Shown: positions 43,509 to 53,808, counted from the first letter of the stretch. The stretch is 64,000 nt of DNA from Algihabitans albus (GCF_003572205.1 NZ_QXNY01000004.1:682548-746547); one strand, 5' to 3'. A program made the numbers and translations. Notes: generated by a model from the sequence alone, not told the origin.

Positions 43509-45926
43509 CTAGCCGCGCAGGCTACCGCCGGTCTGCTTCTCGACGGCGGCCACGATCTTCTTCGCCACTGCCTCCAGGTCGTCGTCGGTCAAGGTCCGTT
43601 CCGTCGGCTGCAGGGTGATCGCAAGCGCAATGGACTTTTGACCATCCGGGACGCCCTGACCGCGATAGACATCGAAGATTCGGGCAGCGGTGACCAACTG
43701 CTTGTCGGCCCCTTTGGCCGCGCGCAACAGCTTCTCGCCCGGCACCTCTTCGGCCACCAGGAAGGCGAAGTCGCGCTCGACCGGCTGAAACGGCGACAGG
43801 ATGAGGGCCGGTCTTGTCTTTCCGGCATCCTTGCGCTTCGGCTCGGGAATTCGCTCCAGGAAGATTTCGAAGGCGGCCACGGGGCCTTTCAGGTCGAAGG
43901 CCTGCAACACCCGTGGATGGAGCTCGCCGAAGGCCGCCAAGACGTTCGGTCCGAGACGCAGACGGCCGGAGCGGCCGGGATGGTACCAGGCCGGGGCGTC
44001 CGCCGTGGTTTGAAGATTCTCCACGGGCGCGCCCGCCGCCTCCAGAACGGCCAGGGCATCCGCCTTGGCATCGAAGGTGTCGAGGGCGCGCGCCTCAATT
44101 GCCCAGTGCCGGGCCTGGGCTTGACCGCTGCGCAAGCCGGCCGCGACCAGGGTTTGGCCCTCCGGCGTGTTGTCGTCGTACTGAGGACCGACCTCGAAGA
44201 GCCCGACGTCGGGAAAACCACGGTCGCTGTTGCGAACGCCGGCCTCGACCAGCGTCGGCAATACGCTGGGCCGCATGATGTCGAGTTCGCTGGAGATCGG
44301 GTTGAGCAGTCTTAACTGCGCGTCGGTCCAGCCGAACAGGACAGCCTGCTTGGCGGACAGGAAGGAAAAGGTCACCGCCTCCTCCAGGCCGCGCCAGGCC
44401 AGCGCGGTCCGCGCGGCGGCTACCCGTCTCTGGCGTTGGCTCAGCGCCGGCAACGGTAGAGTGGTGTCGAGTTCCAGCGGGGTGATCGGCAACTGGTCGT
44501 AGCCGACGATGCGCAGCACTTCCTCGACCAGACAGGCCTCGCCTTCCAGATCGGGACGCCAGGTCGGAGTGGTGACCTGCAGGGTCTCGCCGGCGTCGCC
44601 GATGTCGCAGCCCAGCGATTCCAGAATCCGCTGTTGCCGCTCGCCCTCGACGGCCAGACCGCCGAGCGTCTCGCAGCGGGTCTTGCGCAGGGCGATACGC
44701 TGGCGCGGATCGGGGCGTTTGCCGGCGCTTACGGCGCGGCTGGCTTCGCCACCGCAGAGCTCGGCGATCAGACGACTGGCGACCTCGACGCCCCAGACGG
44801 CGCTTTCCGGATCGAGCTTGCGCTCGAAGCGATAGCGGGCGTCGGAATGGATGCCGAGTTTCCGGCCGGTCATGGCGACCGAGACCGGGTCGAAGAGCGC
44901 GACCTCCAGGAAGACCTCCCGGGTCTCGCCGGTACAGCCCGACTCCTCGCCGCCCATGATGCCGCCGATCCCCTCGGGAGCGTCTCCGCCGTCGATGATC
45001 AGCATGGTCTCGTCGAGGCCGTAGGTCTTGCCGTCGAGCGCCAGGATCTCCTCGCCGCGACGGGCGAAGCGCATGGTCGGGTTGCCGCTGACCTTGGCCG
45101 CGTCGAAGACGTGGAGCGGCCTGCCGAGATCGTAAGTGACGTAATTGGTGATATCGACCAGGGCCGAAATCGGTCGCAGGCCGATGGCCGTCAGGCGGCG
45201 CTGCATCCAGGCGGGGGCCGGGCCGTTGGTCAGTCCCCGGAAATGCCGCCCGGCGACGAAGGGACAGGCGCTGGTCGCGTCGGGGTCGATCTGCCAGCTC
45301 ATCGGTGAGTCGTAGCTGCCGGCGACTTTCGGTGCCTGCAGCGGCTTGAGCTGACCCAGGCCGGCGGCCGCCAGGTCGCGCGCGACGCCGCGCACGCCCA
45401 GGCAGTCGCCGCGATTGGGAGTGATGGCGATTTCGACAACCGGGTCGTTCAGGCCCAGCAGGTCTGCGAGCGGCATGCCGACCGCCGGTGCGGCCTCGCC
45501 GTCCGCCGGGGTCAGATCGATGATGCCGGCGTGCTCGTCGCTCAGCCCCATCTCCCGCTCCGAGACCAGCATTCCGTTGGACTCGGCGCCGCGGATCTTG
45601 CCCGGCTTCAGTTCCATCTCGGTGCCGGGGATCCAGCTGCCCGAAGGGGCGAAGACGCCGATCATCCCGCTGCGTGCGTTGGGTGCGCCGCAGACGACCT
45701 GCACGGTTCCGTGGTCGGCCGTCTCGACCTGGCAGACCTTCAGGCGGTCGGCGTTGGGGTGCTGTTCGGCGGAGAGCACGCGCGCCACCGTGAAGGGCGC
45801 CAGCTTCGCCGCAGGGTCTTCGACGCCTTCGACCTCCAGGCCGATCAGGGAGAGCTTCTCGACAATCGTCTCGAGGCTGGCGTCGGTCTCCAGATGGTCC
45901 TTCAGCCAGGACAGGGTGAACTTCAT
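43509..45926 (-). CDS. pheT: Phenylalanyl-tRNA synthetase beta subunit
   Basis: Beta subunit of 805 residues of the tetrameric enzyme. An N-terminal tRNA-binding EMAP-like domain is at about 40-150 (VARVLSAEQHPNADRLKVCQVET), then B3/B4 editing (FVAGRHFRGLTNGPAPAWMQRRL), B5, the core with SSELDIMRPSVLPTLVEAGVRNSDRG, and the FDX-ACB anticodon domain (SPFQPVERDFAFLVAEEVPGEKLL). It ends the thrS-infC-rpmI-rplT-pheS-pheT cluster, 21 bp after pheS, and converges on tetR. Confidence 0.98.
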   Translation of the reverse strand: MKFTLSWLKDHLETDASLETIVEKLSLIGLEVEGVEDPAAKLAPFTVARVLSAEQHPNADRLKVCQVETADHGTVQVVCGAPNARSGMIGVFAPSGSWIPGTEMELKPGKIRGAESNGMLVSEREMGLSDEHAGIIDLTPADGEAAPAVGMPLADLLGLNDPVVEIAITPNRGDCLGVRGVARDLAAAGLGQLKPLQAPKVAGSYDSPMSWQIDPDATSACPFVAGRHFRGLTNGPAPAWMQRRLTAIGLRPISALVDITNYVTYDLGRPLHVFDAAKVSGNPTMRFARRGEEILALDGKTYGLDETMLIIDGGDAPEGIGGIMGGEESGCTGETREVFLEVALFDPVSVAMTGRKLGIHSDARYRFERKLDPESAVWGVEVASRLIAELCGGEASRAVSAGKRPDPRQRIALRKTRCETLGGLAVEGERQQRILESLGCDIGDAGETLQVTTPTWRPDLEGEACLVEEVLRIVGYDQLPITPLELDTTLPLPALSQRQRRVAAARTALAWRGLEEAVTFSFLSAKQAVLFGWTDAQLRLLNPISSELDIMRPSVLPTLVEAGVRNSDRGFPDVGLFEVGPQYDDNTPEGQTLVAAGLRSGQAQARHWAIEARALDTFDAKADALAVLEAAGAPVENLQTTADAPAWYHPGRSGRLRLGPNVLAAFGELHPRVLQAFDLKGPVAAFEIFLERIPEPKRKDAGKTRPALILSPFQPVERDFAFLVAEEVPGEKLLRAAKGADKQLVTAARIFDVYRGQGVPDGQKSIALAITLQPTERTLTDDDLEAVAKKIVAAVEKQTGGSLRG

Positions 45927-45947
45927 GGCCGCGCTTTCCGCCCTACC

Positions 45948-47030
45948 TTAGAGCCCGCGCACCAGAGACGGCGCTTCCAGCGGCACGAAGCCGTAGTGCC
46001 GCAGCCAGCGCAGGTCGCTGTCGAAGAAGGTGCGCAGGTCCGGGATGCCGTACTTCAGCATGGCGATGCGCTCGATGCCCATGCCGAAGGCGTAGCCCTG
46101 GTAGACCTCGGGGTCGATGCCACAGTTTTCCAGGACCTTGGGATGCACCATGCCGGAGCCGAGGATCTCCAGCCAGTCGCCCCCGGCCCCGATCTTCAGC
46201 CGTCCGCCCTCGCGCGAGCAGCCGATGTCCACTTCCGCCGAAGGTTCGGTGAAGGGGAAGTAGCTCGGCCGGAAGCGAACCGGCAGATCGTCGATCCCGA
46301 AGAAGCTTCGGCAAAACTCGATCAGGGTGCCCTTCAGGTGACCCATGTGGGTCTTCTTGTCGATCACCAGCCCCTCGACCTGATGGAACATCGGCGAGTG
46401 GGTGGCATCGGAATCGGCGCGGAAGGTGCGGCCGGGGCAGATGATGCGGATCGGCGGTGCCACCTGCTGCATGGTGCGGATCTGAACCGGGCTGGTATGG
46501 GTGCGCAGCACCAGCGGCGACTCGCCCGCCGCGCGCGGCGGCAGAAAGAAGGTATCGTGCTCCTGCCGCGCCGGATGCTCGGGCGGAATGTTCAGGGCAT
46601 CGAAGTTGTGAAAGTCGTCCTCGATGTGCGGACCTTCCGCGACCGAGAAGCCCATCTCGCCGAAGATCGCGACCAGTTCTTCGATGGTCTGACTGATGGG
46701 ATGGATGCGACCGACCGAGAAAGGCCGGGGCGGCAAGGTGACGTCGATCGTCTCGCTTGCCAAACGCGCTTCCAGTTCGGCCTCGGCAAGCGCGGCCTTG
46801 CGCGCCTCGATCGCGGCGGAAACGGCTTCCTTGACGACGTTCAATCTTTGCCCGGCGTCTCGGCGTTCGTCGGGTGAAAGACCGCCCAGGCCCTTCATCA
46901 GCTCCGTGACGCGGCCCTTCTTACCCAGGGCCGCCACGCGCGCTTCGTCCAACCCGCGGCTGTCGGCCGCCGTCGCGATCTCCGCGAGCAGCTCGTCCTT
47001 CAGTGCGTCCAGACTGGTTTGGTCGAGCAT
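45948..47030 (-). CDS. pheS: Phenylalanyl-tRNA synthetase alpha subunit
   Basis: Catalytic alpha subunit of 360 residues. It has the N-terminal coiled coil, motif 2 ([11 protein letters not shown] ... [31 protein letters not shown]) and the phenylalanine pocket [14 protein letters not shown], ending with motif 3 [22 protein letters not shown]. The class II signatures are complete. It follows rplT by 39 bp. Confidence 0.98.
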   Translation of the reverse strand: MLDQTSLDALKDELLAEIATAADSRGLDEARVAALGKKGRVTELMKGLGGLSPDERRDAGQRLNVVKEAVSAAIEARKAALAEAELEARLASETIDVTLPPRPFSVGRIHPISQTIEELVAIFGEMGFSVAEGPHIEDDFHNFDALNIPPEHPARQEHDTFFLPPRAAGESPLVLRTHTSPVQIRTMQQVAPPIRIICPGRTFRADSDATHSPMFHQVEGLVIDKKTHMGHLKGTLIEFCRSFFGIDDLPVRFRPSYFPFTEPSAEVDIGCSREGGRLKIGAGGDWLEILGSGMVHPKVLENCGIDPEVYQGYAFGMGIERIAMLKYGIPDLRTFFDSDLRWLRHYGFVPLEAPSLVRGL

Positions 47031-47069
47031 GCCGGCCGCTTTCTCGCGCGCTTGGGCGTTCCTGGCTGC

Positions 47070-47438
47070 TTAAGCCGCGGCGCGGGCGGCCTTGGCTTGC
47101 GTGACCAATGAAGCGAAGGCCTCGGGTTCGTGCACGGCCAGGTCGGCCAGGACCTTGCGGTCGACCTCGATGCCGGCCTTGTTGATGCCGTCCATGAAGG
47201 TCGCGTAAGTCATGGCCTCGTCGTTCAAGCGCACGGCTGCGTTGATGCGCTGGATCCACAGGCTGCGGAAGCTGCGCTTGCGCACCTTGCGGTCGCGATA
47301 CTGGTACTGCAGCGCCTTCTCGACGCGCTCGATCGCGACGCGATAGACGTTTTTACCGCGGCCGCGGTACCCCTTGGCCAGCTTGCGGACCTTCTGGTGC
47401 CGCGCGTGAGCGGTCACACCGCGCTTGATGCGTGCCAT
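47070..47438 (-). CDS. rplT: 50S ribosomal protein L20
   Basis: Ribosomal large-subunit assembly protein of 122 residues with the basic N-terminal helix [34 protein letters not shown] and core [17 protein letters not shown]. It binds 23S rRNA and, in enterobacteria, represses its own operon by binding the rpmI leader. It follows rpmI by 32 bp. Confidence 0.98.
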   Translation of the reverse strand: MARIKRGVTAHARHQKVRKLAKGYRGRGKNVYRVAIERVEKALQYQYRDRKVRKRSFRSLWIQRINAAVRLNDEAMTYATFMDGINKAGIEVDRKVLADLAVHEPEAFASLVTQAKAARAAA

Positions 47439-47470
47439 CTGTTTCTACTCCTCGGGTGTGCCTGAACGGG

Positions 47471-47671
47471 TCAGTCGTTCGGCAGGAAGTTCTTGCGGAC
47501 GATCTTGGCGTCCGCGGAGGCCAGAATGATGGTGCCGCGAGAGTTGCGCAGCATCTTCTGAGACCGCTTTCGGTTGTTGTGGCTCCGGAAAGCGGCACTG
47601 GCCCGAACCTTGCCCGAGGCAGTGAGACGGAAGCGCTTCTTGGCTCCGCTCTTGGTCTTCATCTTCGGCAT
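47471..47671 (-). CDS. rpmI: 50S ribosomal protein L35
   Basis: A 66-residue basic ribosomal protein, [20 protein letters not shown], with the conserved [17 protein letters not shown]. The start at 47671 has AGAGGA just upstream. A 292-bp gap with a terminator-like hairpin separates it from infC, so rpmI-rplT may also have their own promoter. Confidence 0.97.
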   Translation of the reverse strand: MPKMKTKSGAKKRFRLTASGKVRASAAFRSHNNRKRSQKMLRNSRGTIILASADAKIVRKNFLPND

Positions 47672-47789
47672 TTCGTCCTCTTGTGTCGTCGTTGTCGATT
47701 GGGCCTCGAGCCGCCGGGCCCCCGGTGAGGGTGGCCTGGAAAGTCGGGCCGGCGAGCGACTGGGCATGCCGTAGCCGCGCCGCTCACGC

Positions 47790-47826
47790 AAAAACCCACG
47801 GCCGCACCGCACTGCGGCACGACCGT
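47790..47826 (-). terminator. Terminator or attenuator between infC and rpmI
   Basis: On the minus strand a 13-bp stem (47826-47814 with 47810-47798, three G-U pairs, loop AGT) is followed by GGG and five T. It lies 138 bp after infC and 119 bp before rpmI. It may end most infC transcripts or act as an attenuator. Confidence 0.65.
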
Positions 47827-47963
47827 CGGGAGCGCGGGTTATAGCTCCGCACCTTTGGCGTTGCAAGGGCCGGTGCCAGGAGGCGGCACTCGCTCGAGAG
47901 CCCCTTCGGTCCCGGACCGCGACCCCGGCAGTCGTCAAGAAAGGCCGAGCCGGCCGTTCTTGC

Positions 47964-48500
47964 TCAGCGCGGCGCCAGGATCATGATCATCTGGCGCCCC
48001 TCCATGCGGGGGAACTGTTCGACCTTCGCGATTTCCTCGACTTCGTTCCTGACCTTGTTCAACAGATCGAAGGCCAGGTTCTGATGAGCGATCTCACGGC
48101 CGCGGAAACGCAAGGTCACCTTGACCTTGTCGCCCTCGGCGATGAACTTGTTGATCGCCCGCAGCTTCACGTCGTAGTCGTGCTGGTCGATGTTCGGGCG
48201 CATCTTGATCTCTTTGACCTCGATGACCTTCTGCTTCTTGCGCGCCTCGTTGGCCCGTTTCTGCGCCTCGTATTTGTATTTGCCGTAGTCGAGAATCTTG
48301 CAAACAGGCGGATCCGCCTGCGGTGCGACCTCGACCAAATCCAAGCCCGCGTTGTCGGCGCGGCTGCGCGCATCCTCGATCGTTACGACGCCGACGTTCT
48401 CTCCGTGCTCATCGACCAGTCGCACCTGCGGCACCCGAATGTGCTCGTTGGCGCGCGGTCCGTCGCGGGTGGGCCCGCTGTCCATGGGTGGTCTGCGTAT
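47964..48500 (-). CDS. infC: Translation initiation factor IF-3, AUA start
   Basis: Initiation factor of 178 residues that inspects start codons on the 30S subunit. The N-domain is [23 protein letters not shown], the linker is lysine-rich, and the C-domain contains [31 protein letters not shown] (48513-48508) is exactly seven bases before an in-frame ATA (48500), whereas the first ATG (48485) is 22 bases away. Rare start codons are a hallmark of infC and let IF-3 repress itself. The cluster order thrS-infC is conserved. Confidence 0.93.
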   Translation of the reverse strand: MRRPPMDSGPTRDGPRANEHIRVPQVRLVDEHGENVGVVTIEDARSRADNAGLDLVEVAPQADPPVCKILDYGKYKYEAQKRANEARKKQKVIEVKEIKMRPNIDQHDYDVKLRAINKFIAEGDKVKVTLRFRGREIAHQNLAFDLLNKVRNEVEEIAKVEQFPRMEGRQMIMILAPR

Positions 48501-48643
48501 GGAGACTTCTCCTACTTCCGTGTCATTGAATCAGGGCGTACATGCCGAGTGTAGACCGCCGAGCCTTGCAGCGGTCTTTATATCTGCCGGCCGGGGCCGG
48601 TCTTTTCCGAAGCTCGTCGAACGCCGTCAAGTTCGGGCGCCTC

Positions 48644-50629
48644 TCACCCCGCAACGGCGGCACTCCCTGCAACGGCCATATCCCTGGCCGGTGAGGCCTC
48701 CGCCTCGGGTTCCGCCAAGTCCGGTGCGGTCGCTTCCAGGCAAAGTCTATGAATCGCCTCGGGCAGCGCAAGCACCTCTTGCGATTGCCCGCCGAGCCGG
48801 CGCAGCGCGACGGCGCCTTCGGCCGCCTCCCGCGCGCCGACAACCGCGATCACCGGGACTTTCCGCAGGCTGTGCTCGCGGACCTTGTAGTTGATCTTCT
48901 CGTTGCGCAGATCGACCTCGGCCCGCAGCCCCGCCTTGCGGAGCGCGGCCAGCACCTCCATCGCATAGTCGTCGGCATCGCCGGTGATGGTGGCGACCAA
49001 GACCTGCAGCGGCGACAGCCAAAGTGGCATGCGGCCGGCGAAATGTTCGATCAGGATGCCGGTGAAGCGCTCCAGCGATCCGAGCTTGGCGATGTGCAGC
49101 ATCGCCGCGCGATGCCGCTCGCCGTCCTGACCGATATAAGTGGCGTCCAGCCGCTCGGGCAGATTCATGTCGACCTGCACCGTGCCGCACTGCCAGTCGC
49201 GGCCGATCGCGTCGCGCAGCACGAACTCGAGCTTCGGCCCGTAAAAGGCACCCTCGCCGGGATTTAATTCGTAAGGCTGATCCATCTCCTCCAGGGCGCC
49301 ACGCAGGTCGGCTTCCAGCCGGTCCCAGACGGCGTCCGATCCGATTCGCTTCTCGGGCCGGTCGGAGAACTTGATCCGCACAGTGCCGAAGTCGAAGTCC
49401 CGATAGATGTCGAGAATCAGCCGGGTCGAGTCCTGTACCTCCTGCTTCACCTGGTCCGGCGTGCAGAAGATGTGGGCGTCGTCCTGGGTGAAGGCGCGCA
49501 CGCGCATCAGGCCGTGCAGCGCGCCGGACGGCTCGTAGCGATGCACCTTGCCGAACTCGGCGAGACGCAGGGGCAGCTCGCGGTAACTGCGCAGACCTTG
49601 GTTGAAGATTTGCACATGACCGGGGCAGTTCATCGGCTTGATCGCGAAAGTGCGGCCGTCCTCGGTCTGGGAGGTGTACATGTGCTCGTGGTAGGCCTCC
49701 CAGTGGCCGGAGGCTTCCCACAGCGCGCGGTCCATGATCTCCGGCGCGTTGACTTCCAGGTAGCCGCCCTCGGTGTTTCGGCGCTTCATATAGTCGATCA
49801 GCGCACTGAACAGGGTCCAGCCGTGGGGATGCCAGAAGACGGCGCCCGGCGCCTCTTCCTGAAAATGGAACAGGTCCATCTCGCGGCCGAGCCGGCGGTG
49901 GTCGCGCTTCTCCGCCTCCTCCAGCATGTGGAGGTGCGCCTTCAGCTCCTTCTCGTCGCGCCAAGCCGTCCCGTAGATGCGCTGGAGCTGCTCGTTGCGG
50001 GCATCGCCGCGCCAGTAGGCGCCCGAGACCCTCATCAACTTGAAGGCATGTCCCAGGTGCTTGGTCGTTGGCAGGTGCGGGCCGAGGCAGAGATCGAGCC
50101 ATTCGCCCTGGCGGTAGATCGTGATGATCTCATCGCGCGGCAGGGTCTCGATATGCTCCGCCTTGTATTTCTCGCCTTGCTCCATGAAGAAGCGGATCGC
50201 CGCGTCGCGTTCCCAAACCTCCCGTTGGAGGGCGAGTTCGCTGTCGACGATCTCATGCATCCTCTGCTCGATCTTCTCCAGGTCGTCCGGCGTGAAGGGC
50301 TCCTTACGCGCGAAATCGTAGTAGAAGCCGGTCTCGGTCGCCGGTCCGAAGGTCACCTGGGTGTCGGGAAAGAGCTCCTGCGCGGCCTGCGCCATGACAT
50401 GCGCCGCGTCGTGGCGCAGCAGGTCCAGAGCCTCTTGCGACTTGCGGGTGACGATCTCAAGAGCCGCATCGGCCTCTATCTCGCGCAGAAGATCACGCAG
50501 CTCGCCGTTCACCTTCACGGCAAGCGCGGCCTTGGCCAGGCCGGGGCCGATCGACTCGGCCACCTGAAGGCCGGTGACCGCGCCGTCGAACTGTTTGACC
50601 GATCCGTCGGGCAGGGTAATGGCAACCAT
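48644..50629 (-). CDS. thrS: Threonyl-tRNA synthetase
   Basis: Class II synthetase of 661 residues. The TGS domain covers about 1-63, the zinc editing domain about 64-240 (with [16 protein letters not shown] and the later C/H ligands), the core includes [12 protein letters not shown] and [26 protein letters not shown], and the C-terminal anticodon domain has [14 protein letters not shown]. About 20 residues after the usual end ([20 protein letters not shown]) form an acidic, alanine-rich tail. It heads the translation cluster. Confidence 0.98.
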   Translation of the reverse strand: MVAITLPDGSVKQFDGAVTGLQVAESIGPGLAKAALAVKVNGELRDLLREIEADAALEIVTRKSQEALDLLRHDAAHVMAQAAQELFPDTQVTFGPATETGFYYDFARKEPFTPDDLEKIEQRMHEIVDSELALQREVWERDAAIRFFMEQGEKYKAEHIETLPRDEIITIYRQGEWLDLCLGPHLPTTKHLGHAFKLMRVSGAYWRGDARNEQLQRIYGTAWRDEKELKAHLHMLEEAEKRDHRRLGREMDLFHFQEEAPGAVFWHPHGWTLFSALIDYMKRRNTEGGYLEVNAPEIMDRALWEASGHWEAYHEHMYTSQTEDGRTFAIKPMNCPGHVQIFNQGLRSYRELPLRLAEFGKVHRYEPSGALHGLMRVRAFTQDDAHIFCTPDQVKQEVQDSTRLILDIYRDFDFGTVRIKFSDRPEKRIGSDAVWDRLEADLRGALEEMDQPYELNPGEGAFYGPKLEFVLRDAIGRDWQCGTVQVDMNLPERLDATYIGQDGERHRAAMLHIAKLGSLERFTGILIEHFAGRMPLWLSPLQVLVATITGDADDYAMEVLAALRKAGLRAEVDLRNEKINYKVREHSLRKVPVIAVVGAREAAEGAVALRRLGGQSQEVLALPEAIHRLCLEATAPDLAEPEAEASPARDMAVAGSAAVAG

Positions 50630-50695
50630 TTGCCTAGCTCTCGTCTGACGTCAGCTTACAACTATTGCACCTGCCCAGGTAAGGCGGGGAGGCGC

Positions 50696-50723
50696 ACATT
50701 AGAAGGAATCGAAAGGCAGTCAA
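50696..50723 (-). promoter_or_regulatory. Predicted promoter of the thrS cluster
   Basis: On the minus strand TTGACT (50723-50718) and TAATGT (50701-50696) are 16 bases apart, 67 bp before the thrS start. The spacing and location suit the main promoter of thrS-infC. Confidence 0.5.
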
Positions 50724-50802
50724 GGAAGCCGCAGCGGTGGCGGTGCCGTTGCGGTCGCGCCTGCCGGGCTCGAGGGGCCTGAATTCGACGCCGGATCCGG
50801 CT

Positions 50803-52026
50803 CTAGCCTCGGGTGCCGATCCGCTGCATTTCAAGATCGTTCAGCACTTCGCGATAGACCGCCAGCGTTCCGTTGCACATGGCGTCCTTGGAAAAGTGCG
50901 TCCGAACCCGGGCTATCGCCCGCTCAGCCAGGGCGCTGCGCGCTGTCTCGTCGAGCGCCAGGGCTTCTCGCAAGGCCTCGGCCAGAGCGTCCAGATCGCC
51001 CGGCGGGTAGACGAGCCCGGTTTCGTTGACCAGCAGTTGCTCGGGCGCGCCGCCGTGATCGCTGGCCACCACCGGCCGGCCCATGGCCTGAGCTTCGCCG
51101 ACCACACGGCCGAAGCCCTCCGGATCGGTCGAGGCCGACACCACCACGTCGCTCAGCATGTAGGCGGCGGCCATGTCGTTGCAGGGGCCGGCGATCATCG
51201 CCTTCGAGTCCAAGTTCAGGCGGCCGACCAGCTGCTCCAGCTCCTCGCGGTAGGCCGCTCGGCCCTGGTCGTCGCCGACGAGAACCAGCAGGAAGTCCAG
51301 GTCGGTCAGTTTGGCGGCGGCGCGCAGCAGGTCGATCTGCCCTTTCCATCGGGTCAGACGTCCCGGCAGCAGGATGACCGGCACGCCGTCGGGCAGCCGC
51401 CAGCGCTGGGCGAGCTGGATCACCCGCTCCGGCGAGACTCGCGCCGGATCGAAGACCTCCAGATCGACGCCGCGGTGAACCAGCCGCAGGCGGGCCGGGT
51501 CGATCCCATAAATGCGTTGTACGTGCTGACGGACGAAGTCGGAGATGCAGATGACGCGGGCGCCGCGCGCCATCACCGAATTGTAGAGTCTCTTCAGGGG
51601 CAGATTGAGCGCGTAAGGCGCATGAAACGTGGTGACGAAAGGCCGGCCGGTGCGCCGCGCCGCCCAAAGAGCCGACCAGGCCGGTGCCCGGCTGCGCGCA
51701 TGCACCAGGTCGACCCCGAAGGTCTCGATCACCGAAGCCAGGCGCGAGGCGTTGCGCCGAAGCGTGATGGGGTTCTTGCTGGCCAGCGGCAGTTCGATGT
51801 GGCGCGCGCCAGTGCGTTGCAACGCATGCACCATCGCGCCGCCCGCCGAAGCGACAAGCGCCGTGCCGCCGGCCTGGACGATGGCCCCGGCGATGTCGAC
51901 CGTGCCGCGCTCGACCCCTCCGGTCTCCAAGGCCGGCAGCACCTGGAGGACCACGGGCCGACCGCTTTCGTTCCGAATAGCGCCGGTGCTACCGTCTGCG
52001 TGAGTCGTCTGCACGTGAACCGTCAT
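50803..52026 (-). CDS. Glycosyltransferase family 4
   Basis: GT-B retaining glycosyltransferase of 407 residues. The N-domain begins VVLQVLPALETGGVERGTVDIAGAI and contains VHARSRAPAWSALWAARR. The C-domain has ILLPGRLTRWKGQIDLLRAA and the nucleotide-sugar motif SASTDPEGFGRVVGEAQAMGRPVVASDHGGAPE with the EX7E pattern. It is probably cytoplasmic and acts on lipopolysaccharide or another surface glycan. It is isolated, divergent from a hydrolase gene, with no other sugar genes in the window. Confidence 0.92.
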   Translation of the reverse strand: MTVHVQTTHADGSTGAIRNESGRPVVLQVLPALETGGVERGTVDIAGAIVQAGGTALVASAGGAMVHALQRTGARHIELPLASKNPITLRRNASRLASVIETFGVDLVHARSRAPAWSALWAARRTGRPFVTTFHAPYALNLPLKRLYNSVMARGARVICISDFVRQHVQRIYGIDPARLRLVHRGVDLEVFDPARVSPERVIQLAQRWRLPDGVPVILLPGRLTRWKGQIDLLRAAAKLTDLDFLLVLVGDDQGRAAYREELEQLVGRLNLDSKAMIAGPCNDMAAAYMLSDVVVSASTDPEGFGRVVGEAQAMGRPVVASDHGGAPEQLLVNETGLVYPPGDLDALAEALREALALDETARSALAERAIARVRTHFSKDAMCNGTLAVYREVLNDLEMQRIGTRG

Positions 52027-52057
52027 TTCTTGTCATTCTTCAAAGAGGCTCGTCGCC

Positions 52058-52885
52058 ATGATTGAAACACCTGGGAGTAAAACACCCGGGAGTGAAACCC
52101 CTGTAAACGAATCGCCAGTGAGCGAATCCGCCAACCCCTCGTTCCTGGAGCGCAAGGGAGGCCACCGTCTTGCCTACCACAAGACGGACGGCGAGACGCC
52201 AGGTGTCGTCTTTCTCAGCGGCTATATGTCTGACATGACCGGCACCAAGGCGACCTGGCTAGAAGGACAGTGTCGGGCGCGCGGGCAGGCTTTTCTGCGC
52301 TTCGACTATCTGGGGCACGGTCAGGCCTCCGGCGCTTTCGAGGACGGCACGATCGGACGGTGGACGGCCGATACGGTGGCGGCGCTCGACGCCTTGACGA
52401 AGGGGCCGCAGATCCTGGTCGGCTCTTCCATGGGCGGTTGGCTGATGTTGCTGGCCGCGCTCGCACGTCCGGACCGCATTGCCGGTCTGGTGGGCATCGC
52501 CGCGGCGCCCGACTTCACCGAGGAACTGATGTGGCGGCGTTTCTCCCCCGAGATCCGGGCCACCCTGGCGCGGGACGGTCTCTATCGCGAGCCCAGTCCC
52601 TACGGCGATCAGCCCTACACCATCACCCGGCGGCTGATCGAGGAGGGGCGAGATCATCTTCTGCTTGGCAGCGCGATCCCGCTGGCCTGCCCGGTTCGCC
52701 TCCTGCACGGCATGGCCGATCCGGACGTGCCCTACCAGATGTCTCTCCGGCTGGCGGAGGCCTTGGCGAGCGAAGACGTCGAAGTCTCTCTGGTCAAGGA
52801 CGGCGACCACCGGATGAGCGCACCGGAGGATCTTCTGCGGCTCGGCGAGACCCTGCGCGCGCTTTCGGAACGGCTGTCTCGCTAG
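52058..52885 (+). CDS. Alpha/beta hydrolase with N-terminal repeat
   Basis: A 275-residue serine hydrolase. The fold starts at RKGGHRLAYHK; the oxyanion loop is FLSGYMSDMTGTKA, the nucleophile is in VGSSMGGWL, the acid is in HGMADPDVPY and the histidine in KDGDHRMS. This pattern matches the ABHD10-like thioesterase/depalmitoylase group. Residues 4-23 are four pentapeptide repeats (TPGSK, TPGSE, TPVNE, SPVSE) with low-GC codons unlike the rest. Its stop overlaps the convergent SDR gene by four bases. Confidence 0.9.
   Translation: MIETPGSKTPGSETPVNESPVSESANPSFLERKGGHRLAYHKTDGETPGVVFLSGYMSDMTGTKATWLEGQCRARGQAFLRFDYLGHGQASGAFEDGTIGRWTADTVAALDALTKGPQILVGSSMGGWLMLLAALARPDRIAGLVGIAAAPDFTEELMWRRFSPEIRATLARDGLYREPSPYGDQPYTITRRLIEEGRDHLLLGSAIPLACPVRLLHGMADPDVPYQMSLRLAEALASEDVEVSLVKDGDHRMSAPEDLLRLGETLRALSERLSR
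52067..52126 (+). repeat. Four 15-bp tandem repeats in the hydrolase 5' end
   Basis: Four in-frame 15-base units encode TPGSK, TPGSE, TPVNE and SPVSE. The first two differ at only a few bases, the later two have diverged, which gives the gradient of a young expansion. Codons such as ACA, GTA and AAA are unusual for this genome. Confidence 0.75.
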
Positions 52886-53808
52886 ATATCGGAAGCCCGC
52901 GCTTCCGCTTCCAGAACGGCGCGGAAGCCCTCGCGATAGGTGGGGTAGAGCAGCGCCACCCCCAGGTCGTCCTTGATCCGGGCATTCGAGACCCGCTTGC
53001 TGTCGCGGTAGAAGCTGCGCCCCATCTCGCTGAGTGCGGCAGCCTCGAAGGGGACCAGCGGCGGCGGTTCGATCCCGAGCAACGCGGCCGCGTAGGCGGT
53101 GACCTCGGCGGGATTCGCGGCTTCGTCGTCGCAAAGGTTGTAGGCGCTACCGGGATCGGGTCGGGCCATCGAGGCGGCCAGAACCTGGGCGATATCCTCG
53201 ACATGGATGCGGTTGAAGACCTGACCCGGCTTGTCAATCCGGCGGCTCTTGCCCTCGCGCAGGGCGCGGAACTGGCTGCGCCCCGGTCCGTAGATACCGG
53301 CCAGCCGGAAGATGTGCACTGGCAAGCCGCTGCTTTCGTGGAGGCGGAGCCACTGGCGTTCCGCATCGACCCGGCGCTGCCCGCGCGGGCCGGTCGGCTG
53401 CAGCGGCGAGGCCTCCTCGACCCAATCGCCGCCGCGGTCGCCGTAGACTCCGGTCGTCGAAAGGTAGCCGGCCCATCGCAGCGCCGTCAGTGCGGCGATG
53501 TCATCGACGTGCGCGGCAAGCACGGGATCGCCCTCCGCGTCGGGTGGGACGGAGGACAAGAGATGCGTGGTGCCGGCGAGAGCTTTCGCCGCGTCTTCCA
53601 AGGGCTGGCCTCGGTCGAACAGAAAAACCTCGGCTTTCCGATAGAGATCGTGGTCGGCCAGGGCGCGCGCTTTCTCGGCCGAGCGGACCGTTCCGGCGAT
53701 CTGCCATCCCTCCGCGACCAGACCGCGGGCAAGCGTCAAGGCGGAGTAGCCGAGGCCGAAGCAGAAGAGGCGTTTGGCGGGAAGCTTGGCTGTCGAGGTA
53801 TCCGTCAT
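52882..53808 (-). CDS. NAD-dependent epimerase/SDR family protein
   Basis: Extended-SDR-like protein of 308 residues, related to YeeZ. The nucleotide site is RLFCFGLGYSALTLARGLV, followed by STTGVYGDRGG (active Y) and FRLAGIYGPGRS. The lysine of the YxxxK motif is not in its canonical place, as in other members of this atypical group. The substrate is unknown. It overlaps the stop of the alpha/beta hydrolase and is divergent from a TPR protein. Confidence 0.86.
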   Translation of the reverse strand: MTDTSTAKLPAKRLFCFGLGYSALTLARGLVAEGWQIAGTVRSAEKARALADHDLYRKAEVFLFDRGQPLEDAAKALAGTTHLLSSVPPDAEGDPVLAAHVDDIAALTALRWAGYLSTTGVYGDRGGDWVEEASPLQPTGPRGQRRVDAERQWLRLHESSGLPVHIFRLAGIYGPGRSQFRALREGKSRRIDKPGQVFNRIHVEDIAQVLAASMARPDPGSAYNLCDDEAANPAEVTAYAAALLGIEPPPLVPFEAAALSEMGRSFYRDSKRVSNARIKDDLGVALLYPTYREGFRAVLEAEARASDI

